DNA from: a virus
Length of the DNA stretch: 64,000 nucleotides
Virus record (IMG/VR): IMGVR_UViG_3300028844_005117
Span: 1 to 64,000 of that record
Direction: 5' to 3' (one strand)
Part shown: positions 39,312 to 47,495 of the stretch, piece after piece
Layout: the number at the start of each line of letters is the position of its first letter
How positions within the stretch are numbered: position 1 is the first letter of the stretch
Translations under genes and position numbers: made by a program
Notes under the pieces: generated by a model
What the model was told of the DNA's origin: nothing
The model's database searches: none
Seen by the model: the letters and a program-made list of their open reading frames with translations, nothing else

Positions 39312-39320
39312 AATATTCAA

Positions 39321-39333
39321 TTTTATATAAATA
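39321..39333 (-). promoter_or_regulatory. Putative late promoter element
   Basis: Minus strand TATTTATATAAAA, 9 bases before the ATG at 39311. Confidence 0.45.
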
Positions 39334-39340
39334 TACAAAT

Positions 39341-39372
39341 AAAAAACGGGAAATGCAATGCAAATCCCGTTT
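39341..39372 (-). terminator. Rho-independent terminator
   Basis: Minus strand: AAACGGGA and TCCCGTTT (39372-39365 with 39351-39344) form the outer stem with a partly paired interior, followed by a T run. It ends the 39404-40399 gene. Confidence 0.8.
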
Positions 39373-39403
39373 AATTATAGTTAACTCTTTAGTTTAGTTT
39401 TTA

Positions 39404-40399
39404 TTAAGCTCTAGTTCCACAAGATGGACAGAACTTAAAATTTGGTTTTTGTTTATTACCGCACTTGGTACAGTATCTTTTGACTTGTACGTCATTAACC
39501 GTATTAACCTTTTGTGATAGTGGTAACATCTTATACTTAATGGTATGGAACGGAGAACTTTCCCAGTTCATATATACCGTTTCAAGTGTTTGGTCAGAAC
39601 TAGAACCCATCTCAACTCTACCAGTCTCAATTGACTTCTTAGACCTTTTAGATTTTAAACGTTTCTTAAGTTGTGAACGACCACTTTCTTTTTGGTCTCT
39701 AGTAGAAGTCTTAACTTCCCTAAGTGGACTATTAAGTATTTCTCTACTATATTCTTGGTCCATCCAATCCAAAGTAACTTCACCGTTGGTGGTTGTTGTA
39801 TTAGAGATTGAAGTTAAACCAAGTGTACCATCATTAATAGCACCCATTAATGGTACATCAGTAGCGTGATAATTTGTGTTGATGTTGTCAGCACTTAAAT
39901 TGAATGTACTACGCTTAGTACCAGTATTTTCTCTTATATTCGGACCACCAAATGTATTGGTAAGAGTATGTGGATAATTATACCAAGTAGTAGTATTACC
40001 ACCACCTAAAAAGGTTGATGTGTGGGTGATACTAAGTTCTTTATAGAACTCCACATTAAAATCTCCATTGTCTTCAATTGCTTTTCTCGTCTCAGACGTG
40101 TTTGCAACCTCGTACGTGTCGAATTTAAACTTTCTTGCTACATCGATGTATCTATCAAGAAAAACTCGCTGTGCTGGCTTTAAAACAAGCCCACCTTGTG
40201 CGATTGGTTTTCCGTTTAGGGAAATCTTTGCTAAGATTGTGTCTTTAGTTGGATTAAATAGTTCGATTTGGAACTCTTGCCCTTTTGTTAGATAGTAAGT
40301 TGGGACTTCTGAATTCTTACCATAAACTTTCATCCTACTTTTGTTGATAGCTAGATTAGCTGTGGGCGTAGGTATCCCTTGTTTTGTTTGTTTGTACAT
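39404..40399 (-). CDS. Virion-like protein with C-terminal zinc ribbon
   Basis: The 331-aa protein has an N-terminal beta-rich domain ('GQEFQIELFNPTKDTILAKI', 'GGLVLKPAQRVFLDRYIDVA', residues about 43-95), a long Asn/Thr-rich middle and a basic Lys/Arg/Ser segment. A terminal zinc ribbon follows: 'YCTKCGNKQKPNFKFCPSCG' (about 309-328). The beta domain pattern recurs in structural proteins of giant phages as far as I recall. A zinc ribbon on a virion-type protein suggests nucleic-acid or protein contact. It stands alone between a terminator and a promoter-like gap of about 160 bases. Confidence 0.7.
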   Translation of the reverse strand: MYKQTKQGIPTPTANLAINKSRMKVYGKNSEVPTYYLTKGQEFQIELFNPTKDTILAKISLNGKPIAQGGLVLKPAQRVFLDRYIDVARKFKFDTYEVANTSETRKAIEDNGDFNVEFYKELSITHTSTFLGGGNTTTWYNYPHTLTNTFGGPNIRENTGTKRSTFNLSADNINTNYHATDVPLMGAINDGTLGLTSISNTTTTNGEVTLDWMDQEYSREILNSPLREVKTSTRDQKESGRSQLKKRLKSKRSKKSIETGRVEMGSSSDQTLETVYMNWESSPFHTIKYKMLPLSQKVNTVNDVQVKRYCTKCGNKQKPNFKFCPSCGTRA

Positions 40400-40560
40400 A
40401 ATTTACTTTTTAATATATGTTATTATCGTACCAATCTTTTTACTTCCTAAAAAGTTCTAAAGCCAAATGAATGACTCAAGACTAATACTAGAGTTAACTT
40501 GCACTAATATACTACAACACTTAAATAAGTCAAGTAAAAAATTAAATTATTTTTGGGTGA

Positions 40561-40803
40561 TTACATGTAAGCCCCGTCTGGTGTGTTATTCGGACCATCA
40601 AGATTTCTACCTTTTTTTCTTAGACCATCTTGAAAGACTTTAATTAATTGTGGTGGCATTTCTTCTTTACCACCTAAGTCGTAATCGATTAAGTCACATA
40701 ACATACCTAATACCTCATGTTCAGTAAATGTAACTGGTGATGGAAGACTCTCATTTAGGAGTCTTTTATTTGCTACTTCTATTAATCTTTTTTTTGTGCT
40801 CAT
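40561..40803 (-). CDS. Small hypothetical protein
   Basis: The 80-aa protein begins 'MSTKKRLIEVANKRLLNE' then Ser, again ending in Leu-x-Glu. The rest is helical and ends in a Gly/Pro-rich tail. It lies one base after the structural gene upstream. The 160-base gap after it (40400-40560) holds only a weak TTG-N19-TATATTAG promoter-like match on the minus strand. Confidence 0.55.
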   Translation of the reverse strand: MSTKKRLIEVANKRLLNESLPSPVTFTEHEVLGMLCDLIDYDLGGKEEMPPQLIKVFQDGLRKKGRNLDGPNNTPDGAYM

Positions 40804-40804
40804 A

Positions 40805-42205
40805 TTATTGTGAAATTCTTAAATTACTTTCACTTACAATGTCGAATGAAATAGTATCCTTAATGGTTGTTACTTCATTGTTTGATGATACCTTAACGTC
40901 TAAGTAATATGTGTTAGGGATAAGACTCTCAGTGTGTAGTAAGAAGTAATTAGCATTGTTTGACATCTCCACATCTTGGAAGTCAATTACTGTTAATTCA
41001 TTTCTACCTTCTTTAACATAAAGTCTGTATTGCATACCGTTTACCAATTCTGTTTGGTTGGTTGTGTATGGGATTCTAGCTGATACATTTACACGTCTAA
41101 TATCACCCCTTTTGATTCTCTCATCTCTTCTGATACCAGATACGTTGAAAGCGTACTTCTTAGGTGAATTATTGTTATCACCAATATTGTAATATTCATT
41201 ACCATCAACCAAAGGAATATCTAGTATAATATCTGGTCTAGTAACACCATTGATGGTGATATTACTCCATACGTCAGTGAATATACCACAGTCAGTAGTA
41301 GCACTAGATGAAGGGATGATTGCATCAATACAATAAACACCCTTTGTTACATGTGTTACATTGGTAATACTTGAATATACAACATCATTATCATCCTTAA
41401 TCTGTACAGTTGGTAGAGAATCAAGGTTAGTTGGTTCACCTCCTATATTCACATATAAATAAAGTTTATTATTCTTATCTAAATAAAAGTTTGACCTATC
41501 ATCATTAATATGACAATCGTATACAGTTTCTACATATGGTTCATAGAATGTTTGCGTGTGTCTTGTAAAGAACCCAACATATTGTGGGTTTACAGTATCA
41601 GTAACCTCGAATGGTCTAGAATATGCAATACCTAATCCGTAATTTGTATCACCCGTTAAGTATCCGTTTACGATATCAGAAATATCTAAACTAATATTTT
41701 CATTACCCTTATCAAAGTGTATTGTTGCTAATGCTGTTGTACTACCAGTATATGTACCATTACCACCAGACCAAGGTACTAATGATTGTGCCTCAGTCCA
41801 ATTAGATGGTGCTGAACTAGTAGATGAACCACCACCTATGAAGTTACAGTCACCATAATCATAACCACATCCTTCATCCCAAGTTTGGTCCATTGAGAAT
41901 AAAATAAGGTCAAATGAACAACTTCTATCTTTACCATCACATGTTGTACTACCTAAAAGTTCTAAGTCAAAGGCACCAGTGTTGGTTAAATTAAGTGTGT
42001 GTTTAAGTTTTGTGATGTCAGCGTATGTACCACCAGTATATAAAGTTTTTAGGGTAGTTTCATCGAAATAGAATAAAAATCTACTGTACTGATTAGCAGC
42101 ACCAGTCCCACCGTAAAATAATTCAGTTACAGGGTTTAGTCCAGTATTAGTTAAACTGTTATATACTATTGTATTGTTTTTATCAAAATAAGTGCGTACT
42201 ACCAT
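40805..42205 (-). CDS. Tail/baseplate-type structural protein
   Basis: The 466-aa protein is almost all beta, rich in Asn, Thr, Gly and Tyr. The first half resembles DNRLRE-like carbohydrate-surface domains ('SRFLFYFDETTLKTL', 'ISLDISDIVNGYLTG', 'YVGFFTRHTQTFYEPYVE'). The second half looks like repeated immunoglobulin-like sandwiches. It follows a clear late-type promoter. I infer an exposed tail, baseplate or fibre-associated protein; the exact position is unknown. Confidence 0.7.
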   Translation of the reverse strand: MVVRTYFDKNNTIVYNSLTNTGLNPVTELFYGGTGAANQYSRFLFYFDETTLKTLYTGGTYADITKLKHTLNLTNTGAFDLELLGSTTCDGKDRSCSFDLILFSMDQTWDEGCGYDYGDCNFIGGGSSTSSAPSNWTEAQSLVPWSGGNGTYTGSTTALATIHFDKGNENISLDISDIVNGYLTGDTNYGLGIAYSRPFEVTDTVNPQYVGFFTRHTQTFYEPYVETVYDCHINDDRSNFYLDKNNKLYLYVNIGGEPTNLDSLPTVQIKDDNDVVYSSITNVTHVTKGVYCIDAIIPSSSATTDCGIFTDVWSNITINGVTRPDIILDIPLVDGNEYYNIGDNNNSPKKYAFNVSGIRRDERIKRGDIRRVNVSARIPYTTNQTELVNGMQYRLYVKEGRNELTVIDFQDVEMSNNANYFLLHTESLIPNTYYLDVKVSSNNEVTTIKDTISFDIVSESNLRISQ

Positions 42206-42212
42206 CTTCTTC

Positions 42213-42226
42213 TTTTATTATAAATA
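42213..42226 (-). promoter_or_regulatory. Putative late promoter element
   Basis: Minus strand TATTTATAATAAAA, 7 bases before the ATG at 42205: an exact copy of the late-type core. Confidence 0.6.
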
Positions 42227-42236
42227 CCTATAAATG

Positions 42237-43232
42237 TTAGTTAATACGTATGTTTTTAGATAATATTTGAGCTAAATCATACTCATTCATATTTTGAATT
42301 GCAACAGCAGCGTCAGATTGACCTTCGGAGTGTGCTGGTAGACCTGGGTACTTATGGTTATGATTACCAACAGCAACTTTAACCAATTCAAGAAATTCAA
42401 GAAGTTTATCACCGAATACCAATGGGTGTGCTTCCTCTAAAATCCTTTGCATTTCTTTATCACTAATCAAGTTATCTTGGTTGGTTAAATTGAATCTAGG
42501 TTCACCCTCTTTATGTGTTAATAAGTTTATCTTGTTTGATACTACATTAGTTATCGTACCAAATTCTTTAGAGTCATTTTCATCCTCTGGAACATTTATT
42601 TGAGCATTATATTTAACTTGGATAAATCCTTGAGTTCTTGAATTAAACTTATAATTTAATTTATTATCAAATTCATCATCACTACGACTATTATTAGCGT
42701 TATCTTCTGGGAATACAAATTTACCAGCCCTAATAAGAACTTCATCATCTTTAAGGATTAAATCTGAATTCTTTCTTCCTTGAATAGCTATGTCTGCCTT
42801 ATCTGGATAACCACCCTTAATTTTTCTCCTTTGTGTTGGTGCTGGTCCTAATTTCCTTGAACCGAATGAAAAGGCATTCCAAGCTTCTAATTGATGGTCT
42901 GCATCATACAAGTCTTGTGGTTGACTCACAATTGGTCCCATATACATAGTGTCTATGGTTTTATCATCACTATTAAAACTAAATAATAGAACTGCTTCTT
43001 CAAGTTTTGGTACGATATTAAGGTGTTTAGGTAACATTGGAAAAGCAATAATAGTTTTGTTAGTATTGTCATCATTATCATCCTTATCGGTTCCTTGAAT
43101 CCTAACTTGTATTCTACCAGCATCATCTTTATCCACTATAGAGGTTACAATACCCCTTCTAATTAGAGGTATCCCATTTGGACCTTGGTAAGCATTACCA
43201 CCACTACGTGTATATTTTCCGTTAAAATACAT
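42237..43232 (-). CDS. Baseplate hub/spike protein (gp5-like OB fold)
   Basis: The 331-aa protein contains an N-terminal OB-fold typical of gp5/VgrG-type hub proteins: 'RRGIVTSIVDKDDAGRIQVR' (25-44), 'IAFPMLPKHLNIVPKLEEAV' and 'LFSFNSDDKTIDTMYMGPI'. There is no lysozyme domain or long beta-helix as in T4 gp5. The C-terminal part contains 'VGNHNHKYPGLPAHSEG', a His-rich loop resembling metal-binding spike tips. It is likely part of the membrane-puncturing device. Its start overlaps the stop of the coiled-coil gene. Confidence 0.8.
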   Translation of the reverse strand: MYFNGKYTRSGGNAYQGPNGIPLIRRGIVTSIVDKDDAGRIQVRIQGTDKDDNDDNTNKTIIAFPMLPKHLNIVPKLEEAVLLFSFNSDDKTIDTMYMGPIVSQPQDLYDADHQLEAWNAFSFGSRKLGPAPTQRRKIKGGYPDKADIAIQGRKNSDLILKDDEVLIRAGKFVFPEDNANNSRSDDEFDNKLNYKFNSRTQGFIQVKYNAQINVPEDENDSKEFGTITNVVSNKINLLTHKEGEPRFNLTNQDNLISDKEMQRILEEAHPLVFGDKLLEFLELVKVAVGNHNHKYPGLPAHSEGQSDAAVAIQNMNEYDLAQILSKNIRIN

Positions 43233-43453
43233 TATACCTCACCTTTTAATCTCTTAACAATTATTGCATTATCCTCATTGAATCTAGATTCAATATCTTC
43301 CAACTTAGCAAAATCTTTCTTCATCTTAACTTTAAGTGCTTCAATTGTATCATAATCCTTAACTAAACTTAGTTTAAGATTTTCATGTTCTACCTGTAAT
43401 TGTTTAATTTCAAGTAATATTTCGTTGTTTGACTTTTCTTCTAATCTACTCAT
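43232..43453 (-). CDS. Small coiled-coil protein
   Basis: A 73-aa highly charged helix with heptad pattern throughout ('NEILLEIKQLQVEHENLKLS', then 'LEDIESRFNEDNAIIVKRL'). It lies between two baseplate-type genes, its stop overlapping the hub ATG. Probably an assembly factor or chaperone. Confidence 0.65.
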   Translation of the reverse strand: MSRLEEKSNNEILLEIKQLQVEHENLKLSLVKDYDTIEALKVKMKKDFAKLEDIESRFNEDNAIIVKRLKGEV

Positions 43454-43457
43454 AACA

Positions 43458-43904
43458 TTATCTAATTATTCCGTTCGCCTCTTTATAGTTGGTTGTATAA
43501 CCTTGTATTATTACTGGGGCACCGTAGTTACCAGCACCAACACCAGTTAATGAAATACCAGGTGGTACCACAATATCAACCTTAGCCTCAGTTTGTATCG
43601 AACTAACCATTTCCTCACACATAATAGTAATTAAACCTTCCATTGGGTTCTCACCATCACCCCAAATATCACCACTCGGTGCTCCAGCCTCTGATTGTCT
43701 AGATATAACCCTAGAAGCAATCTGTTTAGAGCTCATACCAGTTCTCATACTCCCACCAATCATAATCAATGGTGGTGGTAATGGAGTTACTGGTTCTTGC
43801 GGCATAGTAAATGCTGCAAGTATTATCTGAATAATACTATTAATAGACCCCATGTCAACCGATGATTTTGGTCCAGCTTTCTGTGTACTTTTTTTATTAC
43901 TCAT
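43458..43904 (-). CDS. Conserved baseplate-module protein
   Basis: The 148-aa protein has a Lys-rich start, a short hydrophobic helix, 'PPPLIMIGGSMRTGMSSKQI' and 'SRQSEAGAPSGDIW' in the middle, and 'PPGISLTGVGAGNYGAPVII' near the end. I recall this pattern from large marine T4-like phages within baseplate gene clusters. It overlaps its upstream neighbour by one base. Confidence 0.65.
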   Translation of the reverse strand: MSNKKSTQKAGPKSSVDMGSINSIIQIILAAFTMPQEPVTPLPPPLIMIGGSMRTGMSSKQIASRVISRQSEAGAPSGDIWGDGENPMEGLITIMCEEMVSSIQTEAKVDIVVPPGISLTGVGAGNYGAPVIIQGYTTNYKEANGIIR

Positions 43905-45334
43905 TATAATCCTTGTATCATTCTTATCACTTCTTGTGGAACACCCACAAGACTTAGTATTTGAGCCACTTTAGCCTTCCCCTTTTCTTTTTGTATTTCA
44001 CCTTGTGAAACCCCAACTAAAATCGTTATTTCTTTTAAAGCTTTGGTTAATAATATCTCAACAATTTCATTTCTAATTGTATCTGCAACTACCTTAATAA
44101 GATTTTTATTTTGCTTCATGAAATCAATAGCATTTGTATAGGTTTCATTTGGACCATAAACTATCTTATAATTTATTAAAAATATACTAATAATTTTAGG
44201 TGAAAGAATGAAGCTAACAATACTAGTTATTAGGTTCTCGATTAGATTCTCAATAAAATTTAATTCAAGTGTATGGGTATCTTTACTACTACTTGCTTGA
44301 CCACCTATCTCACTAGATGCATTACTGATAGCATTATCAATAGCTACCTTTTGTTCTTGACTTGTTGTTGCACCACTAATTTCATTATTTATATTAACAA
44401 TCGTATTTGGTGATATGCTAACGGGTAATCTACCACATGATTCAATAACCTTAATACCCTTCTGCCTAAGAGTTGCAGACTCTTCTTGTGTTGCAATCTC
44501 TTCGTTAGTAAAGGTAAAGAAAGAGTCATCAATCACATCATCGTCATCAGCATTTATAATAGACTTGATAATGTCTTTGATTTGTTCTTCTTTAGTTAAT
44601 TGTTTTGTAGTCTTATTAAGTTGGACTGATATACTACCAAATATAGCATCTAAAATACCATTTAATAAATTCTTAGCATCAAATAAATCAATAGAATCAA
44701 TGAAAGTATTGTTAAACTCAGTTAACTTCTTATTATCAAAATCACTATTGGCGTTAAATGTAAGTGTATTGTTGGGTGTTGGGTCCACATTTACCGAATC
44801 AAATCTTATATCAAAGATGGATGGTGAATTTCCCCAAGTTTCTGGAACACCTTCATTTTGTATTGTACCATATAAAAATGTATTATAATCGGTACTATTT
44901 GTTAATGGGTTTGCTGTTGTATCTGTGTATATAAAGGCACCCTCAGTTGTAGTTGGATTGGTTTTTAGTACATCAAAAAAATCAATTTTATTAACCTCAG
45001 TGACAATACCTACACCACTAGATTTTATATACGCTGGGATAGATGGGTCAACACCACAATTAACCAATTCCTTAAGGGATTGTTTCATTACGGTTTTAAT
45101 TTTTTCCTCCATCTCATCTAGATTAAAGGATAGGGTATCAACAATAACTTCACGCAAGTCTTCAAGACCAATTAATGACTTTAATAGGTCAACTAAGAAT
45201 GCAACGCTATCCCCATCATTATTTATTGATGGGAAAGATGATGTAAGTGAATTTAAATCTGGTAACCCTTCACTCAATACTCTTGCAGCGGCAATGTTAC
45301 CAAATACATCACTTTTTTGGTCAATTATCCCCAT
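43904..45334 (-). CDS. Large baseplate/tail-module protein
   Basis: The 476-aa protein has helical ends and a beta-rich centre. The N-terminal helices contain 'FLVDLLKSLIGLEDLREVIV'; the C-terminal 150 residues include long hydrophobic helices ('LIENLITSIVSFILSPKIIS') that need not be transmembrane. Adjacent to the hub and other baseplate genes and overlapping the next by one base, it is probably a baseplate wedge or tail-associated protein. I cannot assign a T4 equivalent. Confidence 0.65.
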   Translation of the reverse strand: MGIIDQKSDVFGNIAAARVLSEGLPDLNSLTSSFPSINNDGDSVAFLVDLLKSLIGLEDLREVIVDTLSFNLDEMEEKIKTVMKQSLKELVNCGVDPSIPAYIKSSGVGIVTEVNKIDFFDVLKTNPTTTEGAFIYTDTTANPLTNSTDYNTFLYGTIQNEGVPETWGNSPSIFDIRFDSVNVDPTPNNTLTFNANSDFDNKKLTEFNNTFIDSIDLFDAKNLLNGILDAIFGSISVQLNKTTKQLTKEEQIKDIIKSIINADDDDVIDDSFFTFTNEEIATQEESATLRQKGIKVIESCGRLPVSISPNTIVNINNEISGATTSQEQKVAIDNAISNASSEIGGQASSSKDTHTLELNFIENLIENLITSIVSFILSPKIISIFLINYKIVYGPNETYTNAIDFMKQNKNLIKVVADTIRNEIVEILLTKALKEITILVGVSQGEIQKEKGKAKVAQILSLVGVPQEVIRMIQGL

Positions 45335-45339
45335 AAGTA

Positions 45340-45735
45340 TTAGTTTTTATCTTGCTCGTTATTATCTTGTATATCTTGGTCTTTATTAAGCATTTCTCTA
45401 ATACTCTTGAAGTCTTCTAAATTAGCTTTACCTTCCGACCTTTCGTCAACAGCCTTGTCTACATTACCACTATGCTTAATGATATCACTTTGAAGTTTAG
45501 CAACCTCTAGTTTAATCTTGATAGCAGAATCTTTAACCTTCTGTGCATCAGTTTTACTCTTAGCTATCTTTGAAGCGTCTTCTACGTCCTCTGGGGTAGT
45601 AGATGCATCGATAACATTAATAGTCTTCTGTGCGTCAGTTATTTGTGAACACGCATCATTATATACCTCTTGCATTAGACCTTCTAATGAAGTGGAGTTG
45701 TTAACTTTAACTTGTTGTTTCTTTTTTCTTGGCAA
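45340..45735 (-). CDS. Hypothetical coiled-coil protein, probable TTG start
   Basis: The frame is closed by a stop just upstream and has no ATG before residue 22, so TTG at 45735-45733 is the likely start of the 131-aa protein ('PRKKKQQVK' after the initiator). It is Lys/Asp/Glu-rich and helical. It lies 5 bases before the baseplate gene start. A late-type element at 45797-45810 precedes it. Confidence 0.6.
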   Translation of the reverse strand: MPRKKKQQVKVNNSTSLEGLMQEVYNDACSQITDAQKTINVIDASTTPEDVEDASKIAKSKTDAQKVKDSAIKIKLEVAKLQSDIIKHSGNVDKAVDERSEGKANLEDFKSIREMLNKDQDIQDNNEQDKN

Positions 45736-45796
45736 AATTTATAGTTTTTAATAATTATTAGTTTTATTGAGGTTTCCCTCATAGACATAATATTCC

Positions 45797-45810
45797 TTTA
45801 TTAATAAATA
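45797..45810 (-). promoter_or_regulatory. Putative late promoter element
   Basis: Minus strand TATTTATTAATAAA directly after the sigma-factor stop, in front of the 45340-45735 gene. Confidence 0.45.
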
Positions 45811-46596
45811 TCAACCATATGGGTTTTCCTCAAACCCGTCTTCAAGACCATCAAATTTTAATATATCATAGAGTATTCTATATCTTTTCATAGACACTCT
45901 AATATCCTTAGTTGATAGTCTAGAACAGTTCCTCATGGTTTCGAGCCATTGGTTTTTATTGTATTTAGCACCACCCTTCATATCATCGAAAACGGTTTCC
46001 CATTGTTCTAAGATATCAATTAGACAATAACCGACCTTTATCTCATTGTCAGTTAATTTTTTCTTGTCTGGATTAGTGTCCAACATTTCGGCTTCAACCT
46101 CAATGATGATTTTATTAATAAAATCCTTCATATTAAGACCGTTACCGTCTAGTGAATAACTTAAATTACCATTTGATTCTAACCTTTCGTAGTTCTCATC
46201 GAAGGACGCAAATTGTTTTAAATTTCTATCGTCTTTCTGGAGTATTCCTATCAAATAATTTTTAACTATAGTACCGTAGTACGAGTAAGCTTTCTTTCCC
46301 TTTGACGGCTCAAATTTAGCCGCCTTGGTTATTAGAAATGAAATTGTATCAGTATGTGATTCCTCAAAGCTGATACCCTTTCTATGTAAACCATAAGTTC
46401 TGATAATCGACTCAACCATTTTATTGATTGGATGATACAGAAACTTATTATAAATCATGTTTCTCTCTATTTGGTCGTCAGATTCTAAAAATCTAACTAC
46501 CGCTTCTTCTTGCTCTGGACCGAAATACAAATCATTTTTCCTTTTCCTACCCCTTTTTTTAGGTTCAGAATTGGGTTTGTTTTCAGCTTTTCCCAT
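45811..46596 (-). CDS. Late-transcription sigma factor (gp55-like)
   Basis: The 261-aa protein has a basic N-terminus and a region-2-like core: 'DTISFLITKAAKFEPSKGKK' followed by 'AYSYYGTIVKNYLIGIL' (about 80-120). This is the Phe-x-Pro ... Tyr-(Tyr/Phe)-x-x-x-(Val/Ile) pattern of T4 gp55 and related sigma-70-family phage sigmas. Helices follow to an acidic C-terminus. In T4, gp55 directs host polymerase to TATAAATA-type late promoters together with the sliding clamp. Here it could recognise the TATTTATA cores found upstream of head and tail genes. Confidence 0.8.
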   Translation of the reverse strand: MGKAENKPNSEPKKRGRKRKNDLYFGPEQEEAVVRFLESDDQIERNMIYNKFLYHPINKMVESIIRTYGLHRKGISFEESHTDTISFLITKAAKFEPSKGKKAYSYYGTIVKNYLIGILQKDDRNLKQFASFDENYERLESNGNLSYSLDGNGLNMKDFINKIIIEVEAEMLDTNPDKKKLTDNEIKVGYCLIDILEQWETVFDDMKGGAKYNKNQWLETMRNCSRLSTKDIRVSMKRYRILYDILKFDGLEDGFEENPYG

Positions 46597-47493
46597 TTAG
46601 TTAGTTTCTTCGTAATCTACAACTCTATCTTGTTCAAAATAGTATTCTTTCTTAGCTTGTGATAACCACCACTTACTTTCTACTGGGTCTAACTCAGCTT
46701 TGTAAGAATGGAATAAGGAACCAACTCTTTGATTAAGGTGTTTATATCCAAATTTAGGAATAACAAATATCTTATTATCTTTGAATGTCATTCTAAGTAA
46801 GAACTCATAAATGAATGTAAGTTTTATATTTGATTTAAGACCACCGAAGTCTTCGAATAATGATTTTTTAATTACTGAACCATCAATGTTGAAGTTCTGA
46901 TATGTAAGTAATGCTCCATTATCAAGGATACCCATTTCTTCTGAGAAACTTTGAGCCCATACAGCCTCGTTGGTAAGTCCAATGAATTGAGTTTGCTCAT
47001 TTACATCCACAATTAATGGTAAGAACATATCCACATCTGAATGTGCTGCTCTATATTCCACAACATTCTTAAACCAAATTTTAGCGTATTCATCATCTAA
47101 TTCTAAGATGGATACCCACTCAGTTTTAGCAACTTCAACCCCTAAGTTAATTTGAGATGAGAAATCAGTCTTACCATCGTTTTCAACAATAGTAACAATA
47201 CTCTTAATCGCACCAAAATCATACTTACTTAACTCTTTAAATACATCACTACCTTTAGGTACAATGATTAAAACTGCATCTGGTTTAGTCATTTGGTCTT
47301 CAATACTCTTTACTGCGTTAGCAAATAAAGTTCTCGTATCATCAGTTAATTCGTGAACTGGTAATAATACTGAAATATCTGTTTTGACTGTTTTCTTTTT
47401 AACTGCTACTTTTTTGGTTGCTGTCTTCTTGGTTGTAGTCTTCTTAGCTGTAGCCTTCTTAGCTGTAGCCTTTTTGTTTGTTTTCTTTTCCAT
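46597..47493 (-). CDS. GT2-type glycosyltransferase with histone-like N-terminal tail
   Basis: The 298-aa protein starts with about 38 residues made almost only of Lys, Ala, Thr and Val in KKATAKK/KKTTTKK repeats, like histone H1 tails. A GT-A domain follows: 'ISVLLPVHEL', 'ANAVKSIEDQ', and 'SILELDDEYA' with the Asp-Asp metal-binding motif, then an accepting-substrate half. It should transfer sugar from a nucleotide donor. The basic tail may bind DNA, an acidic protein or membrane. It adjoins the sigma-factor gene and a GT4 gene. Confidence 0.75.
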   Translation of the reverse strand: MEKKTNKKATAKKATAKKTTTKKTATKKVAVKKKTVKTDISVLLPVHELTDDTRTLFANAVKSIEDQMTKPDAVLIIVPKGSDVFKELSKYDFGAIKSIVTIVENDGKTDFSSQINLGVEVAKTEWVSILELDDEYAKIWFKNVVEYRAAHSDVDMFLPLIVDVNEQTQFIGLTNEAVWAQSFSEEMGILDNGALLTYQNFNIDGSVIKKSLFEDFGGLKSNIKLTFIYEFLLRMTFKDNKIFVIPKFGYKHLNQRVGSLFHSYKAELDPVESKWWLSQAKKEYYFEQDRVVDYEETN

Positions 47494-47495
47494 AA

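Noticed and set aside
42213-42226. T4-style TATAAATA late promoters pointing against the genes
   Set aside because: Read on the opposite strand the element is TATAAATA, but at nearly every site the downstream gene is on the other side; the directional TATTTATAATAAAA reading fits gene order better.
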